The notes below the pieces were generated by a model. The model was not told the origin of the DNA. It was given only the letters and a program-made list of their open reading frames with translations, and ran no database searches. From contig NC_049993.1 in assembly GCF_000003815.2 (NCBI RefSeq), forward strand, positions 9,776,624 to 9,840,623: a stretch of 64,000 nt of DNA, read 5' to 3'. This stretch comes from Branchiostoma floridae (taxonomy: Eukaryota > Chordata > Leptocardii > Amphioxiformes > Branchiostomatidae). Below, piece after piece: positions 46,550 through 59,175 of the stretch (the first letter of the stretch is position 1; each line of letters opens with the position of its first letter). The position numbers and the translations under genes are program-made.

Positions 46550-46800
46550 TTACCCAAGCAACTGAATATGATTTTGGAAAATGTTAGATGCCTCGCGTAG
46601 CATTCACTAAATGTCGTCAGTGACGCTGGAAAACAACACTATCTGAAACGTCTGGCCGTTTCCAAAATCATACCCAGTTGCTTGAGTAACTGCTTTTTGG
46701 CTTATCTTATCATATGGATGTGCAACCTTCATAGACGAATCCAGTAATTGCTTTTTTTGGCATATCTTATCACCTGTATGTCTAACTTTCATCGACGTAG
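46550..46800. mobile_element. Relative of the 24301 foldback element
   Basis: CCCAAGCAACTGAATATGAT at 46551 and GTCTGGCCGTTTCCAAAATC…CAGTTGCTTGAGTAAC…CTTTCATCGACGTAGCAAC on the right, matching the ends of the 24301-24910 element. Confidence 0.55.
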
Positions 46801-48038
46801 CAACAAAATATTATTCATCAGAGCTCTTTAAACACACGCCATGCAAAAGTAGTAACACGTACAGATTCGACCTGTACTTCATCGGTATAATTTTAAGTGT
46901 AGTCAGAATTTTGGTTCAAAACTTATATCTCAAAGCAATTTTACTGCCTCTACCAGTAGTTAAAAAAATCACTTAAAATTCCGTCTACTTTCCTTAGGTG
47001 ATGTTTGACGAAATAATCGAAAATAATCATACCGCAGTAATATGTTTATAACTTTGTGTTTCAGTCATCTTTCGTGTTTAAGTACTTCTACACCTAAACT
47101 GAGGGACGAACACCACATGGAAATCAGTGTATTCATCATGCCGCAGTAGATATTCATCGAGTGTGTTTTCGTAAGAACGAGCCACGAATAACGTAGAGTG
47201 ACAGAATAACAACTAGTAACAAGATTCCATCTTCTGACGCAACAACCAGATGAGAAGTGCCCCAGGCATTGCGTGTTTCGTGTGGATAATAACTTGAGTA
47301 CAGGATGGGATTTGTGTAGAAAGCTTTAATGGCAATTAAATGATGCATTCCAGATGGGATTGCGATTCAGGCTGCAAATTACGCGATTCCTACAGAATTG
47401 GTAAAATGGCATGATTGTTAGAACCATTAGAGATTGCAGCTCGGGGTGGAAAGGGATCAAAGCGAGCTGCTTTAATGAGTGTAAAATAAAGATTCGCACC
47501 CGCCGATGCGTGACTCGATGCACCACTCATTCATAATTATGTCTATAGTACATACTGGTATTACATTCATTTACAATGATTATGTTGTTGTTTGCCAAGG
47601 GCTTCTGTTATGCTGGTTAGCAAGAGAAGCGTTTGAGAGTTTGATACCACTGCGTTCCGAATGTTGACAAAGCGAACAAGCGCACAGAAATAAAAGTGGT
47701 TGACAAAGGAATCCTTATTAAGTCTTACCTCTACGGAAGGGAAACATATTGTGTTCACCCCATTTCGTCATCTCCAACCAAATAAGGCAAATGATATGGA
47801 TGAATGTTACCATCGTTACTGGAGGTGTAGCAGACACTTCGTAGGGTCCGATTACATTATGTAGCAAGTGGCAGGACAGGGGCTGGTCACCATAAGTATA
47901 TGAATGTGTTCAAGTTAAATAAAACAATGAATAAAGCAGTATTTGTTTGGCCTGGTGAGGGCAAACACTAACAGATGTACTTGCTTGCAAGATTGTTCTT
48001 TCTACTATTTTCTTCCCTTTTTTTCTGTAACAGACGAA

Positions 48039-48454
48039 ATGGCGGCTCCTGATAATTTCGAAAGCGCCGAGAAAAACGTCAGTAACTCGACGGGCCCGAA
48101 CGCGACCCTCCCCGAGCCTTACGTGGGTGCGGCCGCCATCCTGGAGAACCTGCCGGTCTCCGTGCCCACCATCCTGACCTACGCCGTCTGCTTCCTTCTC
48201 GGCACCGTCGGGAACGTGCTGGTGATCTTCTCCGTGGCGCGTTTTCGGCGGCTCCGCTCCACCACCAACTACCTCCTGGGCAACCTGGCCACGGCGGACC
48301 TGCTGATCGTGGCGCTTTGCGTGCCCGTCAAGGCGGCGGAGTTCTTCCTGCCGTCCTGGCAGCTGGGCGGCTTCCTGTGTAAGGCCACGGCACTCCTACA
48401 GTTCCTGTCCGTCATCTGCTCCGTCCTCACGCTCACCTGCATCTCCATAGAGAG
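48039..48454 (+). CDS. Plus-strand GPCR exon 1 (N-terminus to end of TM3)
   Basis: Starts MAAPDNFESAEKNVSNSTG and ends in phase 2 in the E-R motif. From codon 13 to 5 nt past the donor the DNA equals that of the minus-strand exon 1 except for three third-position changes (Phe TTT/TTC, Leu CTT/CTG, Leu CTA/CTG). Confidence 0.93.
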
Positions 48455-51400
48455 GTGAGGAATATGAAACGAAGAAATACGACCCTCAAACGGGTCGGGT
48501 ACGGTGTCGACGTTTGAGAACTTGATTGAGCGCTGCCTTCTAATGAAAGAAGGAGTACACTAAAAAGATACATTAAATACTCAGAGAGACACACACACAC
48601 ACACACACAAATTTGTCAAAGAAATGTAACAGATAAATTATCATTTCAAGATGCTAATGGAAAGAGCTCTCTAAACCAACATACTACATGGCAGCAGTGA
48701 CCTACGTGAGACGACACTTTTATATTATAGACCAATTTAACACGGAACCTTATGTTTTATTATGAATGAATGTTTATTTAACGTGTCATGAGAGCACAAG
48801 TCGCCCACCCAGCCCACATGGGTTTTTAACATAATTACAAGACACCGAAACAAGAAAACATTACAGAAAGCCAAATCAAACACAACGTAAGTTGTTAACA
48901 GTTATGAAAATGATAATGATGGCAACACAGGAAAAATTCTATTTCATAGGAGTTTTTCTCTTCAATTTTATAATTGTGATGAATCATCACCATTATACTG
49001 ATGAAACTGTGTTTGACAGGTATTACGGGATTCTCCACCCGATGAAGGCCCGTACCATGTTCATGTACGGGAAGGCCCGCCGTGCTGTGGTGCTGATCTG
49101 GGTGTTGTCTTTCCTCCTGGCCTCACCAAGTCTCGCGGTGCAGGTGTGTTCTTATCTTCATATCTACAGATCTGATTCTGTGTGCTCAACCAGCATTCAT
49201 GTTTCTGTATCAGCGTGTGTATCTAGACTTGTAACGTTATATTGCTTGTATTGGCAGGTAATGCCGACCTTCATGTTTCTTTATCAGTATCTGTATCTAG
49301 ACTTGTAACGTTATATGTTTTTGCATTGGCAGGTAATGCTGGCCTTCGTGTTTCTTTATCAGCATCTGTATCTGTATCTAGACTTGTCTATTGTTTGACA
49401 TGTAAAACCGGCCTTCCCAGGAATGTCATGGCTGGTTAGATCACATACCTGCCACACCTACTCTATAGACACTTACCCCGAGCGTTGTTTAAAGATATAG
49501 CGTGAGAATAAACCCCACTGTTCTGTGTGACAATGAGTTCCACTTGATAAAAGTTCTCCGAGAGAAGGGATCTCAATATTCGATGCCCATCCACTGAGAG
49601 CCGGCCTTAGATATCCCCCATGATTTTAGCTGCACTCCAAACTGTTCGCATCAGGATTTTGTTTTAAATCATCTTTAGTGAGAACTCACTTCATATTACA
49701 GGCAGCAGCTGATGTTTGTAGTACTGGAAGAATTGACAAAAAAGTCTGAAGTTGACAGAAAAGTCTGTCTTTCGAGAGATGGCGCCCCAAAAAGTAGTTC
49801 CTGATCTAAAAGGCTTTTCAGTTTCTGTCAAAAAGCTGACAAACAGGCCTGTCCTTGGTGCTGAATGACGTACAAATGAACACTTTTATCTAACTACGTG
49901 CCCTAAGTAATGAAACATTTCAACACGAATGCCTGAATAGCAATTTCCCCACAGAACGTACACGGGATGACAACCCTGCACATTACTGCACCAAATGCAC
50001 ACTCAAAGGCAGCTATGGGGTAGCATAGTGAGGATGAAGCTATTGTTAACTGTATTATTACTGACATTTCCTTTGTCGTTGCCATTCACCGGGTTGCACG
50101 GCGCTTTTATCCTTTACCCTTTACGGTATCCGATGCCGAAATGTTTACTCATACATTGACGTCAATCTGCCTAGGAAACCATGATTCCAACTACGTACTG
50201 CCATCCATGTTTATTGAATGACCATTTTGTAAGATACGTGTTTTTGAAAGTTAGCTTAATTACAAGTATCATTGAGTGATCGAGTAAAATCCACATGTTG
50301 ACTTGTCGTTTTACGTTTGGATCTCGGAATGCAATATCTGCTAACATGAACCCCTAAAGAATTAAAAGCTTTATTCCATTTTTTCTGCCCTTGGCCTGTC
50401 TTTCAAGACCCGTAATTATAAGCCCAAACGCCTAATCTTATCAAATAAGCTATGCTGTAGAAATATCCGTTGCTACTAGTGTAAGAATATCATTGAGTGA
50501 AAGTCCACATCTTGACGTTTGTACTTTTACGTTGACGCTTTGCGGTTGGCGTTTGGAAGCCGCAAGAAATTCAAAATTTTTGCTCATTTCCGTTTTCATG
50601 CCCGCGCCTGCCTTTGACATTACAGGGTCACCATAAAGCTACAGGGTCAAACCTTATCAAAGTGAGTTGTGCTGAAGAAATTGTCATGCATTTCAGGAGG
50701 GCAAAGTTGACAGACTGGCGGGGGAGATAAGGAAAAGACAGCACTTAGTCGTCAACTATAAAAGGGAGCTCATGTATTGCCTTTTAAGGAGGCATAACCT
50801 GAATTCTACCACGACTGCACGATGAAATGCATGGGAAAAAGATGAAGAAAGGATTTTGGGATGTCAGAGTTTCCATTTCTCGTAATCTACTGCAAAACGA
50901 CATACCGTAGGAAGTGATGTGTTTTGGTTGAGTACCAGTCGATTTGGGACAGGAAGCTTACTTTCGGATACTCCGGTGTTTTTACGGTGGCGTCGAAATG
51001 CCGAGTGTTTAGGCTAGCGGATGCTAGAGTTCACAGGTTCTATCCTGGTTGTCTTGGCTAGATGTTTTGTTCTTGGGAAACACATGTACTGTACACGACT
51101 TTCCTTACTCCACCCAGGTTTACAAATGGGTTTCTTACTTCAGTAGTTAGGGAGGTAAAAGGCGGTGAAAGGAAAGGGATGGCTCCGCCTTCCAATACTG
51201 TGTCCCAGACAGAGTTGATAACAACCCGCTGCCCCTACGGCCTCAAAATGCTACCTTTACCTTTAGCATGTCCAAATTAATTCGTCTCCTTGACACAGAT
51301 TAGCCTATGCAGTATTTGTAAGTAAAATTGCGATGCCTCTAGCCGTGGATTGTGGAGATTGTTGGCTATCGATTTTTTGTGGAATCCTGTAGCTTTCTGA

Positions 51401-54320
51401 TTTTATTATTTACCTTTGTATCTACGCTAAATGGTAAAGGTAGTCTCAACACTTTTTAAGGCCTTTAGGGCAATGGTTTGTTATCCACCGTACGTGTCTA
51501 GGGCACGGTATTAAACGGCGGAGCCCATCTCTCCTTCCATCGCCTTTACCTCCCCAACTGAAATCAGGTACGCAGTTGACACCTAGGTTGAGTAAGGAAA
51601 GTCGTGTTAGTTGCCTTTGTCAGGACATGATATCTAGCCAGGGATACCAGGAATCAAACCCTAACCTCTCGATGTCGCCACTCAGTGATGAATATAGAAG
51701 GCGCTTCTATGAATGTGGGCTCTTCAGCACAGAACCTTTTTATGTCAACTCGTGTCTTTAAACGTCTTAACGGTCCTTTCAAATATTTACGTCTAGGCCT
51801 GTTTGGGAAAATTCTCTCGCAATGTCAGTTGCATTGAATCTGCTAGCATAACTTTAAATTGAACTTTAGAAAACTTTCAACTCCGTCCTTCACGCAGGGT
51901 CTTGTAAAGTTTGACTGGGGGACGGGCGATACCATCTACCACTGTCAGCAGGTGTGGTCGTCGGTGGTGTACGAGCGTCTGTACGTGTTGTACGGCCTGG
52001 CGGTTCTCTTCGTCCTCCCCCTCGCCATAATGGTCTTCTCCTACGGCTGCGTCATCCGGGAGATCGTGCAGCGGCGGAGGGGTCAGATGTCAGAAAGTAA
52101 GCATGAAGAAAACGCCGTCCCCGGGGACAACAAAGGGTGGGTGTCAAGATTGTATTTTCTGATTGCCTGGCTTCTCTGATCATACAATGATATTGCTTGT
52201 AAAACTAAAATGTGGCGACTGAACATGGCGAAATGAGTGAAGATCTCATCTGGGGGGGAGCTAACATGTTCTAATTGCCTGGCATGTCTGACCATAGATA
52301 CAATGTTTATCCATAAATACAAACAATGAAAAATATTTAAATAAAACGCCCTGCAAACGTGAAATATGTCAGATTCTATTTAATCCTGATACCAGTCATT
52401 GTATGAACGTGAACACCACGTGTAGATGAAGAGCAACTTTTTAGTATGATATGTGGAACAGATGTTGTCAACCAAATATGTCCAGTTCGTCAAAAGGTGC
52501 AAATGAGTTTGTTTGTTTGTCTTGGTATGTGTTCGAGTTTGTTCTCGCTGGCTGCCTGTGCGAGTGGAGTCTTGTAGGATGTGAATGCTGGTTTTGGCTC
52601 CGGTCCAAAATGGTGCCGCAGGTTTGGCCTGGGTCCAAAGTCCCGCAAAATGGCAAGAAATGGCAGGGACAGAATTGGTGACAAATTTGCAACTCTGAAT
52701 GAAAGAAGATGTTTACAAAAACCCAAACTCCTATTACATTGCACAGAAAGACGACGTCCTTCCGTCGGTTCTCCGAACATCTCCGGCGAGGTCCCCACCA
52801 TCTCGAGGGAGTCGGAGGCACTGAGAACGCACCACACGGCTCCAGAATGACGTCAATAGCGTTGCTACTGGAAACCATCACCCAGGGCAACGCAGACGAC
52901 AATAGTGCAGCTTCTCGGAAGCCAAAGTGTCAAGTGCAAGTCCTGGGGGATGAAAATGGCCTGCAGGTACATGGGGGCACTTAAACGATGTGCCACGAGC
53001 TAATGTTATGACGGCTCTCTCCTTTTATTCCTTTGTGAGACCGAAGATAAAACTTTGTGGGTTTTTTTCACATCTTTGTCTAAGCTTGGTTGCCACAGCC
53101 TATGCTTTAAGTGAACTATGCTTAATCCCAAGGATTTCCCCCAATTGTTTGGGAGAAAAATTCCATTTCCTTTTGTCTGGTATTGAATAAAATGTATTTG
53201 ATATTCGATAACGAAGTCTTAGGAAATCTTTACCATATACCATACGAAAGCGTATTGAATACAATAGACGTTTAAAATTGGACTGACTCATCAAGATATT
53301 AGTTCAAGAAATGGACTACATATTTTTTTCGGCAGTGCGGTCTTAAGATGCTGCTTTAATGTACGAGAGGCAATATTTCGGACAATTTGTTGTGAATTCT
53401 CGCGGATTTTTCAACTTTTTTTCACACTCAGATTATAAAAATGCTTCTGGTTGTGATGGCGGTGTTTGTCAGTTGCTGGGGCCCGCTGCTGATCCGCCAC
53501 ACGCTGGTGACCTTTGACCTCCTGGACGAGCACACTCAGCTGATGTACGCCCTGCGCATCACCTTCCACCTGCTGTCCTACCTTAACAGCTGCGCGAACC
53601 CGGTCTGTTACGCCTTCATGTCGCGCAGCTTCCGCATCAGTTTCAGACAGGTGGGTCTACATGGGGTTTTTCGGTAAGTTCATGTGCGTGTTACGTTACA
53701 TTAGGTAATTTGTACACAGCATATTTCATTCAGTTTCATTCCATCAGTTAATTTCTAACATTTTGTTCTGTATCTATTTTTGGCATTGTCTTATGAAAAT
53801 GTATGTATTTGGCTGTAGTGTCGTGATGTAAAGAAAAACATGCTCGTGCTCGTGTTACGTATAAATCTGCAAACACGCCATTATTTTGCTGTATTTCATA
53901 ACTTCATTGACAAATCGAAGTACATTACAGGCGATAGCACCGTGCGGTCAAGGTCGTGCCTCGTACAGACGTGAAGACCGACCGTTACCACGACGGTACT
54001 TGGCGGGAAACCTCCCGATCCCAGAGGTATTCGTGGAGCACTTTGACGAGCCGTCATTGGGAGAAGGCTACGCCATGGAGAAAACACAGGGCACCCCTCT
54101 CGGAACCCCGCTTGGCACCCCTGATAGACAGTCACTAAGGGGAGCAAATTCTGACGAAGAACTGCACCACCAACTGAAGTCAATAGAGGGCGCTCTAGGC
54201 CATGAGGGTGGCGCAGATGCGTTAGAACTTCACAATGGAAAGATCAATGGCCAAATTCATTCTATGGGATCTGTCTACTGTGTAACTCAGAATGCTTTGT
54301 CCTTCGTGACATCTGTGTAG
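48039..54320 (+). CDS. Class-A GPCR, paralog of the minus-strand receptor, 6 exons
   Basis: Coding exons: 48039-48454, 49020-49143, 51898 to about 52096, an ICL3 exon ending 52966 (start uncertain, 52706-52791), 53432-53650, 53931-54320. ATG at 48039 is chosen because a strong acceptor (CTGTAACAG) ends at 48033, making the upstream ATG at 47943 likely intronic. Landmarks: GNVLVIF, LATAD, S-I-E-R-Y, IWVLSFLLASP, YHCQQVW, FVLPLA, FVSCWGP, NSCANPVCYAFMS. Exons 2 and 5 have exactly the same lengths (124, 219) and phases as in the minus-strand gene. The 129-residue tail holds TPLGTPLGTP and ends F-V-T-S-V, a class I PDZ-type end. The donor of exon 3 (GTAAGC, phase 1) and the acceptor of the ICL3 exon could not be reconciled with certainty. 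Confidence 0.88.
48765..48880 (-). mobile_element. LINE 3'-end fragment, minus orientation, in GPCR intron 1
   Basis: ATTATGAATGAATGTTTATTTA followed by CACCCAGCCCACATGGG looks like the reversed AT-rich tail and 3' UTR of the LINE ends at 12340 and 57990. Confidence 0.4.
49165..49410 (+). repeat. Three ~83-bp repeats just after GPCR exon 2
   Basis: TTCATGTTTCTTTATCAG…GTATCTAGACTTGTAACGTT with TTGGCAGGTAATGC between copies (about 49195, 49268, 49345). They begin within about 25 nt of the donor at 49144. Confidence 0.75.
50985..51262 (+). mobile_element. tRNA-derived SINE, in GPCR intron 2
   Basis: GTGGCGTCGAAATGCCGAGT, B-box-like AGGTTCTATCC, TTGGGAAACACATG core, ACTTCAGTAGTTAGGGAGGT, CCGCTGCCCCTACGGCC end. 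Confidence 0.7.
51435..51690 (-). mobile_element. tRNA-derived SINE, minus orientation
   Basis: Opposite orientation to the 50985 copy, 170 bp away: GGGCACGGTATTAAACGGCG, CGCCTTTACCTCCCCAACTG, AGGAATCAAACCCTAACCTC on + are complements of the family modules. The pair forms an inverted repeat inside the intron. Confidence 0.7.
52706..52966 (+). CDS. Plus-strand GPCR ICL3 exon (5' edge uncertain)
   Basis: The phase-0 3' end (GDENGLQ then GTACAT) joins exon 5 (IIKMLLVVM) just as ADEEGMK joins ILRMLLVVV in the paralog, which is why I accept it. The frame is open from 52703. Possible acceptors are at 52705, 52708 (phase 0), 52790 (phase 1); only the last fits the GTAAGC donor at 52097. Confidence 0.6.
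53931..54320 (+). CDS. Plus-strand GPCR terminal exon: cytoplasmic tail ending VTSV
   Basis: Acceptor TACATTACAG, phase 0 after …ISFRQ. Reads AIAPCGQGRASYRRED, then YLAGNLPIPEVFVEHFDEP, a threefold G-T-P stretch, and ends with T-S-V before TAG. Unrelated in sequence to the minus-strand tail apart from the C-terminal T-x-V. Confidence 0.8.
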   Translation, partial: AIAPCGQGRASYRREDRPLPRRYLAGNLPIPEVFVEHFDEPSLGEGYAMEKTQGTPLGTPLGTPDRQSLRGANSDEELHHQLKSIEGALGHEGGADALELHNGKINGQIHSMGSVYCVTQNALSFVTSV

Positions 54321-54454
54321 ATCCTATCATTGCATAACTGAAACCAATGTCTTATAGCTCACTTTGCTGAAAATTCAATTTAATTCTTTATCAACATTTC
54401 GACGTTGCAGACTTACACACAGGGAGATGGCAGCCTGAATAACGTTGATATTTA

Positions 54455-54799
<345 letters not shown>

Positions 54800-54800
<1 letters not shown>

Positions 54801-56113
54801 ACACACAGTTCGATAGATTTATGGTGAAAAGGAATTCTGCATTCCCTTTGTTCTTCCTGGAGGTGTGTGTCTTGTAGATGTTATGAGAGAAACCACAAAA
54901 TACTGGCAAATCCAATAGTATAGTTTGTATTAAAACCTGCATAGAATAGGTACATTGCAAGTATATGTCATAATTAACTGTCTGTTATATTGGTACTGTA
55001 GTATGCGTACTTAAATGCAGGATAGTTGTCTTTAGTGCTGACCGTAATATTCGTTCGATGTACAAAATTCTACTTACTAAGTTGTGCTTGATGCCATTGG
55101 AAATGTCAGGCTACTAAAGCGTTATGTTATACAAGGAATACATAGTCGTCAGTTATTACCATTATCTACACTATCCAGTACTCATCACAGGACTCGTGCA
55201 TATTGAACAGCCAATTCGTGACTAAAAGTGTCCAGCAATAGATGTGTTTATGTCACACAGAGATCTATCTGTCGTGTTGTTTGCTAGTAATACATCTTCA
55301 GTTCTGGCCTGCACTAACCAAGGAGGTTGATACTAAGTTCCACAATTGTTACGAATGAGCAAATGTTAAGCCCCGACGTCCCAAATTCATATGACTACAG
55401 CTGTACATAAAGACCTAATTATACGTTTTCTATACAAATGGAGATGAAGACCGAGTTTATGTAAATTGAGTGTTAGTCAAATCGATACATGACTTGCATT
55501 GGTAGTCTGGTTGATAGTTAGTAATACAACGTGACTTTGTTGTTTTTATGACATTTTATGTCACACTACTCAAACTATTCTACTCGTAGACTTTCCATCT
55601 AGCTCAGTGGCGCTGAAAATCTGTGTCAAAGTTGTAAGTACATTGAATTACAGATTAACTATTAGACTTATCAAACATGCCCTTAAAGTAAGGTATAAAT
55701 ATCAAGCTGCTGTTCTCGATATGTTGCTGGTTAGTCGCCTCTAAAGAATTGACAAAAAAAACCTCTATCGAGTTACACATAGTGTACAATCACGTATCCC
55801 TTCGTTCATGGGCATAGAACCAAATGGAGAATACTTGTGAGACCTTATGGAAAGTAAAGACGATATCTAGGTACAATCCGATCCATAGATACTTCACCAG
55901 CTGACGATGTCAATGAAAAATAATGTTCTTGTGACCCAGCCTGGAGAAAAACATCCCCTGACCCACATTTTCGTAACTCCTTAGCTCCTTCCCCAATGAA
56001 ACTGTACAAGTACCGTCTAATGTACATTACAAACCACTTACAAAACGCTTCATCTTCTTCTGCTATACAGCATCGAATGTCATCCACGAACAAAGTGGTG
56101 AGTTGATACAAAT
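54800..56113. other. Spacer between convergent genes
   Basis: The plus-strand GPCR and the minus-strand gene converge here. I see no gene or clear repeat. Confidence 0.5.
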
Positions 56114-56493
56114 TCAGCCAGAATTATCATTGGGGAAGACAATAACAAACGGGAGTTTATCGAAATGGACCGTATCCTCATCACAAGCGATCATGGCAGC
56201 TGGATCAAAACAGATAGGACGGAAGAAGAAGCCCTTCACACAGTCCTCATCGCTCTCTCCGTTGGTCGTGATGGGATGAGTGACAGGCAGCACGTAAGCG
56301 CCCGGCTCTCTCAGCACCTCCACTTTCGTCACGGTAATGTCGTCACAGCGGAAGATGTCCACCTCCAAGGACATTCTGGAGGACGAACTGTTGTCCGAAC
56401 GAGACAGCGTGAAGTTCAGGTGCAGTTCGACCCTCTCGGGGCGCACGGGGGACCCATCCATACTGATGTTGCAGGCCACGCCGTCGAGGTGAA
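56114..56493 (-). CDS. Last exon of the unrecognised minus-strand gene
   Basis: A strong acceptor (tract then CAG) lies at 56494-56496. The exon encodes [16 protein letters not shown], then an alternating beta-rich segment ([20 protein letters not shown]), [15 protein letters not shown] and a stop at 56114. Four to five cysteines and three sequons suggest an extracellular disulfide-bonded domain. Confidence 0.7.
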
Positions 56494-59085
56494 CTGAAGG
56501 AATGACAACAACAAAATATACAGTTCTTTGTAAAAAAAGAAATGTTGACACGTACATGTGGACATTGGCCAACCAAATCCGTAGGCGCTTTGGCACACTA
56601 TATATTGACAGATTAGCCAAAGAGGACGTCACTCCACCGTCACGCCGTGTAAAGTGACTTTTACCAAGGGCACAACGCCGGTGGCATGGCGAGGATCGAA
56701 CCCAGGACCCAACACTCTACTTGTAACGCCACACTAGACGCCACAGAATTACAACAATGAGTATTTAAAAACTTTGCATTTCCTCGATGGCTACTCATAA
56801 ACTGTAGCAATACCTCCTTTTGCACGAAATAACTGACTTGACAGAGAAAAAGACATTAAAAGTGATGGACTACGACAAAAGTATCCACATTTCATATGCC
56901 ATCACTTTCTGTAAAATATGCTGTTGCATCAACTGGGGATTGCTTATTACGCATAGAATGTACTTGAAACAATACATAAAGCACGGAATTGTAGTCGATT
57001 AAGGATATACGTGACTTTCTCAGTCGCTCCTGTGAGTATGGTAGTGGCTTGTGAGTCCTATCTTCGCGAGGAGCTCGTAACAGAGAGGTGACCGGACATT
57101 GCATATGGGTACAGTGCGATAAAATACCATACAAATAAAGAAACAGCAAATGATGAATGTAATTCTTCCAACCTGTCATGGAGCTGCAGGCGATGCCCCA
57201 CATCCGGGGAGTTTGGTTCCCTCCTTTCATCATCTGCTCTATCAGGTACTCCCCCACGTGGTCAGTCCGCGGGCTGTCCGGAGTGGGAGCCGGGCAGGGG
57301 AAGTCGGACATCCTGCAAGCGTCTTCTGGTGCCACGAGGCTGCTCTCGTAGGGAGCCATTGTCAAGTCTGACGACAAGGAATTTACGTTGTGTTAATATG
57401 TGCAAATTTGCACCAGGATTGAACTAGATTGACAGTCAACAAATTGCAAACTCTTGACAATGGTAACATTTTTATCGAGTTTGCTCAGCGCAAGACCACA
57501 AGGAGATCAAGAAAGGGAGACAATCATAGGAACTGCATCTCTTCTCCCTAATTCAGAAACATCAAGATTTAGACAAGCTCAGCAAAGTAAGGCAATATAG
57601 AAGCAGTGGATGATATCTCATGGCATTGAATTCAATTGCCAATCTTCGCTCATTCAGTTTTTGTTTTAGTTGTTGAAAATGTAGCAGATTCACAGTTATT
57701 TCAAAATAGGTTTTGTTTGTTGACCGATTGACTGTCGACCTATTCACATGAGAGCCACATGAAATAGTCACAGCATCACCACATAGCACATATAAACCAC
57801 CCATTACCTTCTCCAATGCAGCACAATCTGGGGAAATGCTTCTCAGCAATGGTTAGTAAAGAACTCTGACACTCCCGCGTTGCTGTGGAAAGAAAAAAAG
57901 GAGCTCAATTGAGACAAAGGTGCTCTAAAGAGGACTTGTTGCTAAGGTACTTATGAACATACTATTAGGCATTTATGAACATATTTATTTATTCATTTAT
58001 CTATTTGTTTGAATCAGGCCCATGGCCCATAAAAGCAGACGTCACAATACAGAGATTGAAAAACTACACTTACAACGAGTTAACTATTATTTACATAGTG
58101 TCGCCAGAAGGTGCTAAGGCGAAAGCCGTCCGAGTGGACAAGCAATCGGATTATGTCATTGTCAGACGACAGCAAGCGTATAGCAAATGCATGGGTGACC
58201 TTGCGGCGCCTTGCGTCAAACATGTCGGTCCGATTGTTAACAAACAATCAACTTGTGCTTGTATGCCTGCCGACCGAAAAGAGCAGTTTAAATGCGCTGT
58301 GGTATGCCACTCGCAGTTTGGAGATAGCACTCATGCTGTAGTTACTCCACATTTGAGCACAGTACATAGGGGAGCAATACGCTGAGAACAACTCACTTTT
58401 TACCGCCGCTGAGCAGTAACGGAACCGTCGGAGGAGTGAATTTGCCCGAGAATAAAAAACGTTGACGTGGGTTCGAATTGCTGAGTCATCAGAAAGGTCA
58501 GTAGTAATTATGTATCCAAGATAAGTGGCAGAGGAGACATACTTTAAGGCGGTACCGTACAGCATCAGTGGCGGCAGTGGCATACTCATGCCGAAGCGGC
58601 GACACATAGTCTTTTACGTCCTTTGTAACAACGCAGTAAGTATACATCATTGTGTGAGAAACGTTTGCACAGTCCTTTGTAATAATACAGTACGTATACA
58701 ACCATCTATAAGAAACGATGCTGCGACTCACTGGCGATGGCATCATTGGTGTTCATCCACTCCGTTGTTTCCAGGTCTATGACGACGCTACTGTTGTCCT
58801 GGCCTGACCTCGGCTGCTTGCTCTTGCTTGCCTCTCGCGNNNNNNNNNNNNNNNNNNNNNNNNNNNNNNNNNNNNNNNNNNNNNNNNNNNNNNNNNNNNN
58901 NNNNNNNNNNNNNNNNNNNNNNNNNNNNNNNNNNNNNNNGTATTAGATACGAAGCATTGTAGACAAGATACTCTAGTATTAGAAAGAAAAGATTATTACC
59001 CAGTATGGAAAAGTAACATTGATACTTGATTTGGTTGTATCTCAATTTGCCCATCTTTTTATGTCTCTATATAGTGCGTTCACAC

Positions 59086-59175
<90 letters not shown>

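Larger units (their letters stand above)
32623..48038. other. Spacer between head-to-head GPCR genes
   Basis: About 15.4 kb that should hold both promoters and 5' UTR exons. I see no coding gene. Listed repeats lie at 34440-34840, 36002-36650, 37550-37870, 38655-39082, 39205-39470, 40795-41345, 42236-42400 and 46550-46800. The acceptor at 48033 implies an untranslated exon of the plus-strand gene somewhere upstream. Confidence 0.6.

Noticed and set aside
47943-48038. Upstream in-frame ATG as start of the plus-strand GPCR
   Set aside because: A long polypyrimidine tract and CAG end at 48033, so this stretch is probably intron; the ATG at 48039 gives an N-terminus like that of the paralog.
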